Positions 54,593-64,000 of a stretch of DNA of 64,000 bases are shown one piece after another. The number at the start of each line of letters is the position of its first letter. Within the stretch, counting starts at the first letter, position 1. A program made the translations under genes and the position numbers. The DNA comes from Afipia sp. P52-10 (lineage in GTDB: Bacteria; Pseudomonadota; Alphaproteobacteria; Rhizobiales; Xanthobacteraceae). The stretch spans positions 557,376 to 621,375 of the forward strand of contig NZ_AZSJ01000007.1 of the NCBI RefSeq assembly GCF_000516555.1, given 5' to 3'. The notes below the pieces were generated by a model. It was not told the origin of the DNA and did no database searches. It saw nothing but the letters and a program-made list of their open reading frames with translations.

Positions 54593-55189
54593 ATGCCATC
54601 TATCAAAATGGACTCATCCGCGATGACCGTGATCACCCTGGCCGCTCCACCACCTCCTCCAGCCCCTCGCCTGCGGCGGATCGGGCAAGTCGTCGCTGTC
54701 GGCGCGCTCGCCTGCGCGGTGGCTCTGGTCATCGGCACCGCCGTTGTCTGGTCCAATGACGCCATGATCCGCCACGCGATTGTCTGGCCGGGTCCACTCG
54801 GCCTCGGACCGGTGACGCTCGGTTTCGACACCCGGCTGTTCGGTGCGCTGCTCAGCCTGCTCGGCGCAGCGCCGGCTCTCTACGCACTGGTGCAACTGTC
54901 GCGGCTTTTCTCGGCGTTCGCCCGCGGTGTGGTGTTTGAGGACGAGAATGTCGCCCGCATCCGCGCGATCGGCATCGCGTTGCTGGTCAAGGTCGCGCTG
55001 TCGCCAGCGATCCAGGTGCTCACCACACTCACCCTGACCATCAACAATCCGCCAGGCGCACGCAGCATCGCGCTCGGAATCGAGATGAACCACCTGTTGA
55101 CGATTCTCGGCGGGCTGGCCCTCATCGCCTTTGCCAGCGTGATGCGTGAAGCGGTGCGCGTCGCGCGCGAAAACCACGAATTCGTGTGA
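54593..55189 (+). CDS. DUF2975 membrane protein
   Basis: A 198-residue inner-membrane protein with four hydrophobic spans. One is VAVGALACAVALVIGTAVVW near the N-terminus and the last is LLTILGGLALIAFASVM. The FARGVVFEDENVARIRAIGI segment is typical of DUF2975. A Pro-rich cytoplasmic N-terminus precedes the first span; ATG 54608 or 54623 are alternative starts. DUF2975 proteins are usually paired with a small XRE-type regulator, as here seven bases downstream. Function unknown. Confidence 0.85.
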   Translation: MPSIKMDSSAMTVITLAAPPPPPAPRLRRIGQVVAVGALACAVALVIGTAVVWSNDAMIRHAIVWPGPLGLGPVTLGFDTRLFGALLSLLGAAPALYALVQLSRLFSAFARGVVFEDENVARIRAIGIALLVKVALSPAIQVLTTLTLTINNPPGARSIALGIEMNHLLTILGGLALIAFASVMREAVRVARENHEFV

Positions 55190-55196
55190 GGCCGCC

Positions 55197-55448
55197 ATGC
55201 CGATTGTCGTCAATCTCGATGTCATGCTGGCCAAACGCAAGATGCGCTCGCGTGAACTCGCAGCGCGCATCCAGCTGACCGAAGCCAACGTCTCGCTGTT
55301 GAAGTCCGGCAAGGTGCGCGGCATCCGCTTCGATACGCTGGAGCGCATCTGCGAGGTGCTGGACTGCCAACCCGGAGATATCCTGGAATACGTGCCAGTG
55401 ACGGACCAGGATGGGCTCACGCGCGTGCCGTTCAAGAAATCCGCTTAA
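55197..55448 (+). CDS. Small XRE-type HTH regulator (YozG-like)
   Basis: An 83-residue DNA-binding protein starting MPIVVNLDVMLAKRKMRSRE at ATG 55197, seven bases after the DUF2975 stop. The helix-turn-helix covers SRELAARIQLTEANVSLLKSG, and ICEVLDCQPGDILEY is the usual YozG-family ending. It probably regulates the DUF2975-HTH operon itself. Confidence 0.9.
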   Translation: MPIVVNLDVMLAKRKMRSRELAARIQLTEANVSLLKSGKVRGIRFDTLERICEVLDCQPGDILEYVPVTDQDGLTRVPFKKSA

Positions 55449-55510
55449 AAGAAGCATCGCGGTCCGGTCCAGCCGCATCGACGACCCAACGATGCCGGGT
55501 GCGGGCTACC

Positions 55511-56275
55511 TTACGGCGCATCCACCTTCTTCGGCGCGGCCGCCTGCTGCGCGATACGCGCCTGGTTCGCCATGTCCGCGAGCGCAACCACGTTCTTCTT
55601 GTCGTTGCTCCCCGGCTGCACTACGCCCGCCGACATGATCAGCGTCGCCGCCTGCTCGGCGGTCATATCCACCTCGATCACCGCGCTTTTTGGCACGTAG
55701 AAGAAGAAGCCGGTGGTCGGGTTCGGCGCACACGGCAGGAACACCGAAATGTGCTCCTCCTTGCCGGGCAAACGCACCGACACCTGCTCGCTCGGCGGCT
55801 GCGAGATCAGCACGATCGACCACATGCCCGGCGACGGGAATTCGACCAGCCCGACCTTGCGGAAGCTCGAACCCTTGCCTGAGAAGAGCGTCTCGAACAC
55901 CTGCTTGAGGCTGCGGTAGATGGCGCGGACGATCGGCATCCGCCCAAGGATCATCTCGCCGATCTCGAGTACGGTCCGGCCGATCAGGTTTGCGGTGAGA
56001 AAGCCGAGCAGCGTCAGCGCGAACACCGCCACCACCAGGCCGGAGCCTGGGATCGGATACGGCAGGTACGTCTCCGGCCGATACGCGACTGGAACCAGCG
56101 GCCGCACCAGATCATCCACCCAGTTGATGAACGACCAGGTCAGGTAGATCGTGATCGCCACCGGGCCTGCGACAATCAGGCCAGTAAGGAAATAGGTACG
56201 CAGACGCCCCGCGAAGCTATGGCGGACCGGCGCCTCGAGGTCGTCGGGCGGCACCTGCTTGGATTCGTTACTCAT
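55511..56275 (-). CDS. DUF502 family membrane protein
   Basis: A 254-residue protein with two membrane spans (YFLTGLIVAGPVAITIYLTW and VVAVFALTLLGFLTANLIG) and a conserved cytoplasmic or periplasmic domain (GRMPIVRAIYRSLKQVFETL, VLISQPPSEQVSVRLPG). The PNPTTGFFFYVPK motif is the DUF502 signature. The C-terminus ends in an Ala/Lys/Pro tail. Role unknown. It lies 94 bases downstream of glmS on the same strand. Confidence 0.9.
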   Translation of the reverse strand: MSNESKQVPPDDLEAPVRHSFAGRLRTYFLTGLIVAGPVAITIYLTWSFINWVDDLVRPLVPVAYRPETYLPYPIPGSGLVVAVFALTLLGFLTANLIGRTVLEIGEMILGRMPIVRAIYRSLKQVFETLFSGKGSSFRKVGLVEFPSPGMWSIVLISQPPSEQVSVRLPGKEEHISVFLPCAPNPTTGFFFYVPKSAVIEVDMTAEQAATLIMSAGVVQPGSNDKKNVVALADMANQARIAQQAAAPKKVDAP

Positions 56276-56369
56276 CAGCCTGTCGTTGCGCCTCGGTTGA
56301 TCGCGGAACCTGCGTATCGCGGCAGCATTTTACCAGAGTTTGATCTCCGGATGACAATTATCCGGCTTG

Positions 56370-58196
56370 CTATTCGACGGTTACGGATTTCGCAAGGTTT
56401 CTCGGCTGGTCGACGTCGGTGCCCATCACCACGGCGGTATGATAGGCCAGCATCTGCACCGGCAGTGCGTAGACCAGCGGCGTCACCGTGGCCGGCATAT
56501 CGGGCAGGATGATGGTCTCGACCGAGTCGACGGTCGCGTGCGCCGCCCCCTTTGCATCGGTCATCAGGATGATCCGTCCGCCACGCGCGGCGACCTCCTG
56601 CATGTTCGACACCGTCTTCTCGAAGATGCGGTCGAACGGCGCGATCACCACCACCGGCATGGTCTCGTCGATCAGCGCGATCGGCCCGTGCTTGAGCTCG
56701 CCCGCGGCGTAGCCTTCGGCATGGATGTAGGAGATTTCCTTCAGCTTCAGCGCGCCTTCCATCGCCAGCGGGTAGCTCGTGCCACGGCCGAGATAGAGCA
56801 CGTCCTTGCTCTTGGAGATGTCGCGCGCCAGCTTCTCGATCTGCGGTTCGAGCGCGAGCGTGGCAGCCATCAGTCGCGGTACCTCCACCAGCGCGTGCGC
56901 GAGATTCATCGCATCTGCATCGGAGAGCACGCCGCGCGCCTTGCCGGCGGCGATCGCCAGTGTCGCCAGCACCGTGAGCTGGCAGGTGAATGCCTTGGTC
57001 GAGGCAACGCCGATTTCCGGGCCCGCCAGCGTCGGCAGCACCACATGGCTCTCGCGCGCGATCGTCGAGGTCGGCACGTTGACGATCGACAGCACGTGCT
57101 GCCCCTGCTCCTTGGCGTAGCGGAGCGCTGCCAACGTATCGGCGGTCTCACCCGACTGCGAGATGAAGATCGCGAGATCGCCCTTCTTCAGCGGCGCCTC
57201 GCGATAGCGATACTCGGAGGCGATGTCGATATCGACCGGCAGCCGCGCCAGCCGCTCGAACCAGTACTTCGCCACTTGCCCGGCGATGCAGGCGGTGCCG
57301 CAGGCGGAAATCGAAATGCGTTCGAGCTGGGCGAAGTCGAACGGCAGTGCGGCGGGCAGCGCGATCGTCTCGGTCGCCATATCGAGATAGTGCGCGAGCG
57401 TATGGCCCACCACCTCCGGCTGCTCGTGGATCTCCTTCGCCATGAAGTGGCGGTAGTTCGCCTTGTCGACCAACAGGCTCGACGCGCTGGATTTCAGCAT
57501 CGTCCGCTGGACGATGGTCCCCTGCTCGTCGCGCACGATGGCGCCGGCGCGGGTCATCACCACCCAGTCGCCATCGTCGAGATAGCTGATGGTATCGGTG
57601 AACGGCGAGAGCGCGATCGCGTCCGAGCCGAGATACATCTCCTTGTCGCCGAAGCCGATCGCCAGCGGCGCGCCCTTGCGGGCGCCGATCATCAGGTCGT
57701 CCTCACCCGCGAAGACAAAGCCGAGCGCGAAGGCGCCACGCAGGCGCGGCAGCGCGGCCTTCACCGCATCGACCGGCTTCAGTCCTTTGACGAGATAGCT
57801 ATCGACAAGATGCACGACCGTTTCGGTGTCGGTCTCGGTCGAGAACGTCACGCCGGTCTTCTCGAGTTCCTCGCGCAGTTCGCGGAAGTTCTCGATAATG
57901 CCGTTGTGAACCACCGCAACCCGTTCGGTCGCATGCGGATGCGAGTTGGTCTCGCTCGGTCGGCCATGCGTCGCCCAGCGGGTGTGGCCAATGCCGCTGT
58001 GTCCTTGCAACGGCTCGCGCTGCAGCCGTGCCTCCAGATTCTTCAGCTTGCCTTCGGCGCGGCGGCGTTCGAGCCGGCCACCTTCGAGCGTGGCGACGCC
58101 TGCGGAATCGTAGCCGCGATATTCGAGGCGCTTCAGCGAATCGACCAGATGATCCGCAACCGGACCCTGCCCCAGAATTCCGATAATGCCGCACAT
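56370..58196 (-). CDS. glmS: Glutamine-fructose-6-phosphate aminotransferase (isomerizing)
   Basis: A 608-residue enzyme making glucosamine-6-phosphate from fructose-6-phosphate and glutamine, the first step to UDP-GlcNAc. The N-terminal class II glutaminase starts MCGIIGILG, with Cys2 as nucleophile. Two SIS sugar-phosphate isomerase domains follow (ISACGTACIAGQVAKYWFER, ISQSGETADTLAAL). The C-terminus ends LAKSVTVE, the conserved isomerase tail. It is paired with glmU directly upstream, so two successive steps of the same pathway are adjacent. Confidence 0.97.
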   Translation of the reverse strand: MCGIIGILGQGPVADHLVDSLKRLEYRGYDSAGVATLEGGRLERRRAEGKLKNLEARLQREPLQGHSGIGHTRWATHGRPSETNSHPHATERVAVVHNGIIENFRELREELEKTGVTFSTETDTETVVHLVDSYLVKGLKPVDAVKAALPRLRGAFALGFVFAGEDDLMIGARKGAPLAIGFGDKEMYLGSDAIALSPFTDTISYLDDGDWVVMTRAGAIVRDEQGTIVQRTMLKSSASSLLVDKANYRHFMAKEIHEQPEVVGHTLAHYLDMATETIALPAALPFDFAQLERISISACGTACIAGQVAKYWFERLARLPVDIDIASEYRYREAPLKKGDLAIFISQSGETADTLAALRYAKEQGQHVLSIVNVPTSTIARESHVVLPTLAGPEIGVASTKAFTCQLTVLATLAIAAGKARGVLSDADAMNLAHALVEVPRLMAATLALEPQIEKLARDISKSKDVLYLGRGTSYPLAMEGALKLKEISYIHAEGYAAGELKHGPIALIDETMPVVVIAPFDRIFEKTVSNMQEVAARGGRIILMTDAKGAAHATVDSVETIILPDMPATVTPLVYALPVQMLAYHTAVVMGTDVDQPRNLAKSVTVE

Positions 58197-58328
58197 GCGG
58201 TTCAGCGTCCTCGTTTCTGCAAGAGGTGCAACAAGCGGCTTTTCATACCCACTCGCGACACGGCAGCGTTACTCAAAATTTATTGCCGATTGCGACACGG
58301 TTAAGCCCGCGTCACTTGTAGACTCGTG

Positions 58329-59702
58329 TCACTTGCCTTTGCTTTTGGCGGCCTTGTCTGCCTTCGCACGCAGCTTCATCTCGCGAAAACGCTTCGCCCA
58401 GCCATCCTTGGTGGTCTGCTCGGCACGTTCGACCCGCAGCGCGTCGGCGGGCACGTCCTGGGTGACGACGGAGCCCGAGCCGACATAGGCACCGGCGCCA
58501 ATCGTCACCGGCGCCACCAGCGCCGAGTTCGAGCCGACGAACGCGCCTTCGCCGATCTCGGTGTGATGCTTATCGAAGCCGTCGTAATTGCAGGTGATGG
58601 TGCCGGCGCCGATGTTGGCGTTAGCGCCGATATGCGCATCGCCGATATAGGTCAGATGGCTGACCTTGGCACCGGCGTCAATCGCCGCGGCCTTGGTCTC
58701 GACGAAGTTGCCGATCTTCGCGCCCTCGCCGAGCACGGTGCCCGGCCGCAGCCGCGCATACGGGCCGACCGAGGCATTCCGGCCGATCTTGGTCTGCACC
58801 GCGTGGGTGAAGGAATGCACCACGGCACCGTCCTCGATCTCAACACCGGCGCCGAGTACGACGAACGGTTCAATCATCACGTCCTTGCCAAATTTGGTGT
58901 CGGCGGACAGGTAGACCGTCTCCGGCGCGATCAGCGTCACGCCCTGCTCCATCGCCGCGTCCCGGAGACGCCGCTGCATCACGGCTTCGGCTTCCGCAAG
59001 TTGCGTCTTGGTGTTGATGCCCCGCACTTCGTCCTCCGTGGTTTCGATGACGGATGCTTTCAGGCCTTGTGCGTTGGCAATGGTCACGGCGTCGGGGAGA
59101 TAATACTCGCCCTTAGCATTGGCGTTGCCGATCTTATCGAGCAGCGCGAGCGCGACCTTGCCGTCGAGCGCCATCACGCCGCCGTTGCAGAGCGTAATCG
59201 CCCGCTCCGCTGCGCTCGCATCTGCGTGCTCGCGGATCGCCTTCAACCGGTCGCCATCCGTGAGAAGCCGGCCGTATCCAGTCGGGTCAGCCGCCTGGAA
59301 GCCGAGCGCGACGACAGCCGAGCCGTTGGCGAGCGGTTCACGCATCCGTTGCAGCGTCGCCGCCGAGATCAGCGGCGTATCGCCGAACACCACAATCAGG
59401 TCGTCATACCCCTTCGCCAGCGCCTCGCGCGCGGCCAGCAGCGCATGCGCGGTCCCGAGACGCTCGCGCTGGATGAAGATCGCAGCATCGGGGCGCGCAG
59501 CCCGCGCAGCGGCGGCCACGTCGTCGCGGTCGGGCCCGACCACCACCGCTAGCGCCTGTCCCGCGCCCCTCGGCGCGGCCGCCAGCACATGCGACAGCAG
59601 GCTCTGCCCCGCGACCGGGTGTAGCACCTTCGGCAGCGATGAACGCATCCGCGTCCCTTCACCCGCTGCCAACACCACCGTCAGACTGCTTCTTCCGCTC
59701 AT
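58329..59702 (-). CDS. glmU: Bifunctional GlcNAc-1-P uridyltransferase / GlcN-1-P acetyltransferase
   Basis: A 457-residue enzyme that acetylates glucosamine-1-phosphate and makes UDP-GlcNAc. The N-terminal pyrophosphorylase has [19 protein letters not shown]. The C-terminal half is a left-handed beta-helix of hexapeptide repeats ([40 protein letters not shown]). The start at ATG 59702 has AAGGAAC upstream; a longer frame to 59891 is unsupported. It lies 132 bases upstream of glmS. Confidence 0.97.
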   Translation of the reverse strand: MSGRSSLTVVLAAGEGTRMRSSLPKVLHPVAGQSLLSHVLAAAPRGAGQALAVVVGPDRDDVAAAARAARPDAAIFIQRERLGTAHALLAAREALAKGYDDLIVVFGDTPLISAATLQRMREPLANGSAVVALGFQAADPTGYGRLLTDGDRLKAIREHADASAAERAITLCNGGVMALDGKVALALLDKIGNANAKGEYYLPDAVTIANAQGLKASVIETTEDEVRGINTKTQLAEAEAVMQRRLRDAAMEQGVTLIAPETVYLSADTKFGKDVMIEPFVVLGAGVEIEDGAVVHSFTHAVQTKIGRNASVGPYARLRPGTVLGEGAKIGNFVETKAAAIDAGAKVSHLTYIGDAHIGANANIGAGTITCNYDGFDKHHTEIGEGAFVGSNSALVAPVTIGAGAYVGSGSVVTQDVPADALRVERAEQTTKDGWAKRFREMKLRAKADKAAKSKGK

Positions 59703-59849
59703 ACCGTTCCTTCGAACCTCTGCGTTCAGGCCAGCGCCGTCATAGCCGAGGCTCGGGGCCGAACAAAGCCCTTTGCGGCATCCGGCGCTGCGGCGCAACC
59801 CGCCGGTTCCTGTTAGGCTTCGCGCATCGATTCGCGCCATGGCTGAGGA

Positions 59850-60950
59850 ATGGCTGGGGACGCCGCACGTAAGATGGCCAAGATGGCTCACACCGAGACC
59901 GCGCCCGACAGGCCCGGCCCCGACGACGCCGAGGGTTGGCTGAGCACGCTCGTCGCCGACGAGGACGACCGCCCCTCACTGTGGCGGCTTGGCGTCTGGG
60001 GCGTTGCCGCCGTGGGCGCGCTGGTGCTCGGGATCATGGCGCTGCAGCTGCCGGTCAACGCGCAGCGCACGCTAACCGCGGCGGCCGAGTTCACAAGCCA
60101 TGCCAGCCAGATCGAACGCGCGATCCAGGACAACCGGCTGGAGGCGCGGCGGCTGGCGGCGGCAGTGGAGACCTTGGGCAGCGACCGCGACCGCACCTTC
60201 ACCCGCCTGTCGGCGCTCGAGCAGGGTCTCGACAGCGTGACCGGGTCGATCGGCCGACGCGAGGCAGAGCCCTCGCCTGTCCCTTCGTCCACATCTCAGT
60301 CGGCCCCTTGGCTCGGCGCCACAACAGCGCCGGTGCTCGATGCCGCATCGGAGACGTTTGCTCCCGCAGCGCCGGTCGCGAGCCCGGAAGCCACGCGCGA
60401 ACAGGCGACTGCGGCCCACGCCGAACCACAGGCCGATGCCATTCCATTGATGCCGCCGCCGGTGATCCAGGCCGCAACCGCGACAGCCACGACGCTTGAC
60501 GAGCCGGCCGCGCGCACCGACTTCGCGGTCGATCTCGGCGGCGCCCAATCGATCGATGCTCTCCGCGCGCTCTGGCGCGGTGTAAGCGGAGCGCACAAGG
60601 CGCAGTTCGATGGCTTACGTCCGCTGATCGCCGTACAGGAGCGCAAGAACGGGCTCGGCGTGCAATTGCGGCTGGTCGCCGGCCCTATCAAGGACGCGGC
60701 CAGTGTTGCGCGCCTTTGCGCGACGCTCGAGGAGGCTCAACGCGCATGCAAGACGGCGGCGTTCGAGGGGCAACGCCTGACGCTGCCGGCGGCCAAGCCC
60801 GCCGAAACCGCTCCACCTCCACGCAAGCCGAAACCGCAGAAGTCCGCGCAGACGCAGCCCCATCCGGAGCCCGCGCATACGCCGCCTCCAGCGCCGCCTG
60901 CCCCGCCTCCGGAACGCAGCTTCTCGCTGTTCGGCGTCGGCGGCAGTTGA
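59850..60950 (+). CDS. Membrane-anchored SPOR-like protein, unknown
   Basis: A 366-residue protein with a cytoplasmic N-terminus of about 45 residues, one membrane span ([20 protein letters not shown]), a probable coiled coil ([20 protein letters not shown]), and a long Ala/Pro-rich linker. A C-terminal SPOR-like module of about 80 residues follows ([40 protein letters not shown]), then a Pro/Lys tail. SPOR modules bind denuded septal peptidoglycan, so a cell-division role is possible. The start is uncertain: ATG 59850, 59874 or 59883. It is divergent from glmU. Confidence 0.75.
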   Translation: MAGDAARKMAKMAHTETAPDRPGPDDAEGWLSTLVADEDDRPSLWRLGVWGVAAVGALVLGIMALQLPVNAQRTLTAAAEFTSHASQIERAIQDNRLEARRLAAAVETLGSDRDRTFTRLSALEQGLDSVTGSIGRREAEPSPVPSSTSQSAPWLGATTAPVLDAASETFAPAAPVASPEATREQATAAHAEPQADAIPLMPPPVIQAATATATTLDEPAARTDFAVDLGGAQSIDALRALWRGVSGAHKAQFDGLRPLIAVQERKNGLGVQLRLVAGPIKDAASVARLCATLEEAQRACKTAAFEGQRLTLPAAKPAETAPPPRKPKPQKSAQTQPHPEPAHTPPPAPPAPPPERSFSLFGVGGS

Positions 60951-61070
60951 AGCGCCGTCCAGTTTCGACCGCGATCAACGTGGAGATTGTGAGGCGGAGC
61001 GTTCCCTGAGCGTTGTCATTGCTGATGCAACGCGCTTTGGCCCGGCGCGGTGATGGCGTATACTCGCATC

Positions 61071-61451
61071 ATGAAGAAAGAACCGTTCCGCCTGAGCGCC
61101 CTGCAGGTCCAGTGGCTTCTGATCGTCGGCTTCGCCACCGTCGGCTATGCCCTCTACCTGCGTTATCTCGCCATCGAGAATTCCCCGACTGCGCTGGCCT
61201 GCGACGCCGGCCTGCAGACATGGCTATGCAAGACGCGGCTGACCGCGACGTGGCTGTTCCGTCACTCGGTGTTCGGCGGCGCCGCGATCGTGATCGGCGT
61301 CCTGCATGTGCTGCGGCCCTCGATCGTCACGCTGACTGCGGGGCTGATCGTCGCCGGCGCCGGCATCGTGCTCTATAACATCGTCCTGTCGGGCATCGCC
61401 ATTGGCCTGCTCATTCTTGGCTTTGCACGGCCCGCGCCCGCCACATCGTGA
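61071..61451 (+). CDS. Small membrane protein, unknown
   Basis: A 126-residue protein with four likely membrane spans, starting MKKEPFRLSALQVQWLLIVG. The first two spans are separated by a loop containing a cysteine pair (ACDAGLQTWLC), which could form a periplasmic disulphide. No family is recognised with confidence. The last 41 bases overlap the 3' end of the convergent glucan gene. Confidence 0.75.
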   Translation: MKKEPFRLSALQVQWLLIVGFATVGYALYLRYLAIENSPTALACDAGLQTWLCKTRLTATWLFRHSVFGGAAIVIGVLHVLRPSIVTLTAGLIVAGAGIVLYNIVLSGIAIGLLILGFARPAPATS

Positions 61452-62991
61452 GCGCGAGCGCGGCGTAAACCACGCAGGTCCAGACCGACTGCCAGTTGTT
61501 GAAGCCTTCGTTGATGACGATGTAGACCGCCGACAGCAGCAGCCCGCCCGCGAACACCGCCTCCGCAATCGGCCGACGGCCCTCGGCGGGCCGGTTCAGC
61601 AGCATCAGCATGAACATCGGCAACACCGCCATGGTCAGCGCGGCGAACGGGAAGTCGCGGTAGCGCGGATCGAACACGAAGCCAAGCGCGGTTTCGAAGC
61701 CGATCACCGCGGTCACCGCAAGGCATAGGCCGAGCGGAATCGACAGCGGCGTGCGGTCGCGCATGTGCTGCGGACCGATTAGTTGCACCAGCGTCGGCAG
61801 CGGTCGGCCGGCGATCAGCGCGACGGCGGCGAACACCGGCGTCAGCACGCCCGCCGCCAACAGCGCGCCCCAGCGGACATAGGCTCCGGTGCTGAGACTT
61901 TCGACCAGCAGCTTGTCGGTTGCAACGCCGAACAGCACGCCGCCCGCGGTGGCTGAAAGCGCGATCGCCGCCCATGCGGTCCAGCGCGGCGCCCACGGCC
62001 TGCGGCGCTGCGTCAGGTAACCGACCAGGAAGACGAACGCGCAGTAGATCAGGCCGGCGCCGAGCTGCATGTTCCAGTGCGGGAAGTTGCTGACTGGCAC
62101 GCCCGCCGGATACTTCAGCTCGCGGCGATCGGCATCGAATAACCCCCAGTAGCCGCCGACAGTCCCCTCCAGTGCCCGCTTCCAGGGTTGGTCGTAAGCC
62201 TCGATCAGGTTGACGCGAAACTTTTCCCGCCGGGCGAGATCGAGCACTTCGGAGATCACCCGCGCCTGGTTGGTGCGCGACGGCAGCGCCCCCTCGCGCA
62301 TGCGGCCCGCACTCGGCCAGCCGGTCTCACCGATGATGATCTCCTTGTCGGGGAACGCCACGGCCATCCGCTTGCGAATCGAATCCACATGCGCCGCCGC
62401 ATGCCGCGCCCGGACCGGAAAGTCCTCCCAGTACGGCAGGATGTGGATGGTGACGAAATCAACGGCGGCGTAGAGCTCGCGGTGCTTCAGCCAGAATTCC
62501 CAGACATCGGCGTAAGTGACCGGCACGTTGGGAAGCTCCGCCTTCACCTGGCGGATATAGGCGATCAGGTCGGGGGCGATCATCTCCCCGCGCAGCATCA
62601 CCTCGTTACCGACGACGACCGAGGAAACCACCCCCGGATACTCTTTGGCGAGTGCGATTGCGCCCGCGACCTGCTGACGATTCTTCAGCCGGTCGCTGCC
62701 GATCCACAGGCCGAGCATCATCTTCAGCCCGGCCTTCTGTGCTTCCGCCGGTGCCTGGTCGAGGCCGTTGTCCACCGAATAGGTGCGGACGCAGCCGGTG
62801 ACCTTGGCGAGCTGAGCGAAATCCTCGGCGATCTGCTGGGCGCTGACATGCAGCCCCGGATCGAGCGGACTCTGCAGCCCGCGGAAGGGTGCGTAAGATA
62901 CGCATTCGAGCCGCGTCGTGGCGTCGATCGGCGGACGCGCCAGATGCACCGGCTGGGCGATCCACCACCACACGCCGGCAATGATACCCAA
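61411..62991 (-). CDS. ndvC: GH17-like membrane glucan synthesis/transfer protein (NdvC-like)
   Basis: A 526-residue protein as written from TTG 62991. The N-terminal half is a glycoside-hydrolase-17-like domain: SYAPFRGLQSP, VVVGNEVMLRGE (acid/base Glu region) and IIGETGWPSAGR (nucleophile Glu region). The C-terminal half has about eight membrane spans. This matches the NdvC-type proteins needed for cyclic beta-1,3;1,6-glucan in Bradyrhizobium. No ATG or GTG start exists. The homologous N-terminal membrane segment continues upstream in frame (SSLRTPLALLIVSLG) to a CTG at 63033 preceded by GGGAGAA, a possible non-canonical start (540 aa). Confidence 0.85.
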   Translation of the reverse strand: MGIIAGVWWWIAQPVHLARPPIDATTRLECVSYAPFRGLQSPLDPGLHVSAQQIAEDFAQLAKVTGCVRTYSVDNGLDQAPAEAQKAGLKMMLGLWIGSDRLKNRQQVAGAIALAKEYPGVVSSVVVGNEVMLRGEMIAPDLIAYIRQVKAELPNVPVTYADVWEFWLKHRELYAAVDFVTIHILPYWEDFPVRARHAAAHVDSIRKRMAVAFPDKEIIIGETGWPSAGRMREGALPSRTNQARVISEVLDLARREKFRVNLIEAYDQPWKRALEGTVGGYWGLFDADRRELKYPAGVPVSNFPHWNMQLGAGLIYCAFVFLVGYLTQRRRPWAPRWTAWAAIALSATAGGVLFGVATDKLLVESLSTGAYVRWGALLAAGVLTPVFAAVALIAGRPLPTLVQLIGPQHMRDRTPLSIPLGLCLAVTAVIGFETALGFVFDPRYRDFPFAALTMAVLPMFMLMLLNRPAEGRRPIAEAVFAGGLLLSAVYIVINEGFNNWQSVWTCVVYAALALTMWRARAVQSQE

Positions 62992-63320
62992 TGAAACGAT
63001 GAGAAGCGCAAGAGGCGTGCGAAGCGAGGACAGGTCAGTTCTCCCGGAACGGCGTCGATAGGCTTAACCGGCGAACGGTCCCGCCTCAACGCCCGTTGCA
63101 GGCGTATCGACTTCGACCCACCGATTATTCGTGCGGAAAAGTCCAATCAATCCTGCCATGAGGTCGCATCCGTACGGGATTGCTGGACAAGTGTCTGAAT
63201 TTACGTCATTTGAGTCAGCCTGCGGCGTTGCGCGTGTCGCCGCATTGGGGACCAAATTGCGCGGCATCAATCTGCGTTGCCGCCCTGGCCAACAGGGGGC
63301 AGGATATTCTCGGGAACTTC

Positions 63321-63902
63321 ATGCGTCTTGCAGCCTCTCCTTCTTTCAGCCGCGTCTTGCATTTTACGGCCCGCGCCGCAGTGACATGCGCGACGGTTCT
63401 CCTGATCGGAACCAGCGTTGTCCATGCACAAAGCGGCGATTTGCGGACACAGGAACAACAGCAGCCGAAACAGGGCGCAGCCAATTCGACGCAGCAGGAT
63501 CAGGCCAAGGACAATCAGCGCAAGATCGACGAATTCGCAGAAGCCGCGCAGGCGATCAACGGCCCCGCCGGAAACCCCGAATGCGTCTGGCTCGGCCGCC
63601 GTGTCGTCGGGCTAATGTGGCGCGACGATCTCGACACCGCGTTCCGTCACCTCGACCTGTATGATCGGTTCGGCTGCCCCGGTGGCCATGTGCAGGCCGC
63701 GTTCCGCTGCCTGACGCGCTTTGGTGCGTTCGACCCGAAGGCGCCGGAAACCCTCACCGGCCGCGTGCATGCCTGCTGGATCAATCCTGCAATCCAGCCC
63801 GCGGCGACGACTGCCACCGCGCCTGCGCCGCAGCCGGCAACCCCGCAGGCGCCAGCTCCTGCAGCACCCGCGACGCCGCCGGCCGCGACCAACAACAAGT
63901 AA
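63321..63902 (+). CDS. Beta-1,3/beta-1,6-glucan biosynthesis-associated protein
   Basis: A 193-residue exported protein starting MRLAASPSFSRVLHFTARAA at ATG 63321. The signal peptide ends VVHAQSGDLR. A Gln-rich stretch precedes a conserved core with four cysteines (GNPECVWLGRRVVGLMWRDD, YDRFGCPGGHVQAAFRCLTR, GRVHACWINPA), then an Ala/Pro-rich tail. Such proteins are annotated as beta-glucan biosynthesis proteins in Bradyrhizobium, and NdvD of that pathway is a possible identity. It is divergent from the NdvC-like gene, supporting a shared pathway. Confidence 0.85.
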   Translation: MRLAASPSFSRVLHFTARAAVTCATVLLIGTSVVHAQSGDLRTQEQQQPKQGAANSTQQDQAKDNQRKIDEFAEAAQAINGPAGNPECVWLGRRVVGLMWRDDLDTAFRHLDLYDRFGCPGGHVQAAFRCLTRFGAFDPKAPETLTGRVHACWINPAIQPAATTATAPAPQPATPQAPAPAAPATPPAATNNK

Positions 63903-64000
63903 CAAGACGGCGCGCGCAAGCAGCAACGGCGCGCGCGCCTGAACAAGCGTTCAGAATTTTTCGCGAATTTGCTGGCCGAAAGCCTTCAAATCGACACTGC

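Noticed and set aside
56367-58304. A 645-codon + strand frame
   Set aside because: It is antisense to glmS, whose signatures are unmistakable on the other strand.
63941-63963. TGAAC/GTTCA hairpin with following T-run after the glucan-associated gene
   Set aside because: A five-base stem with an interrupted tract is below what I would call a terminator, although the position fits.

Overview
The window is ordinary chromosomal sequence, GC-rich and densely coded, from an alphaproteobacterium of the Bradyrhizobium/Rhodopseudomonas/Afipia group (Nitrobacteraceae). This placement is an inference. It rests on the gene set (bacterial phosphatidylcholine synthase, NdvC-type beta-glucan synthesis proteins, HspQ, SdhE, an IalB-like protein, tandem orphan TTT-type binding proteins, a NasS/NasT nitrate system) and on a rhizobial-type intercistronic palindrome. 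I see no prophage, integrase, transposase, CRISPR array or toxin/defence island. One tRNA gene is present, tRNA-Ser(TGA).

Layout: 1-8.9 kb holds the end of an acyl-CoA synthetase, a GNAT gene, and a leftward chain of tightly coupled genes (D-Ala-D-Ala carboxypeptidase, tmk, holB, metG, tatD, MBL hydrolase) with an RlpA lipoprotein upstream. 9-15 kb is looser: cytochrome P450, a small Gly-rich protein, a VOC protein, tRNA-Ser, non-coding stretches with short tandem repeats, and lemA followed by an unusual in-frame fusion of two TPM-domain proteins. 15-20.8 kb carries two TTT/Bug periplasmic binding proteins, an RraA-like aldolase and the pxpB-pxpC-pxpA 5-oxoprolinase operon. 20.8-33.8 kb is a complete leftward nitrate assimilation locus: nasT-nasS (sensor and antiterminator), a structured leader RNA, nrtA-nrtB-nrtD (uptake), an FAD reductase, nirA (nitrite reductase), an Fe-S/FAD/NADPH flavoprotein, a 46-aa membrane protein and nasA (nitrate reductase).

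33.9-43.2 kb holds rimO, an acetylornithine-type aminotransferase with a possible Arg-rich leader peptide, a quinone reductase, TerC, phosphatidylcholine synthase, a UbiH-like monooxygenase, an AEC transporter, hspQ and an IalB-like protein. 43.4-48.3 kb has a YejA-like binding protein, a degenerate acyl-CoA-synthetase-like protein, a pair of long inverted palindromes and a degenerate GGDEF protein. 48.4-64 kb holds mfd, sdhE, recG, a DUF2975/HTH pair, a DUF502 membrane protein, glmS, glmU, a SPOR-like protein, a small membrane protein and two beta-1,3/1,6-glucan synthesis genes.

The best leads are regulatory rather than a new protein system. They are the nas leader (an ANTAR-type hexaloop hairpin followed by an intrinsic terminator, next to nasST), an attenuator-like Arg-rich leader ahead of the argD-like gene, the TPM-TPM fusion with an internal Shine-Dalgarno, and the convergent pair of palindromes at 46.9-47.1 kb.
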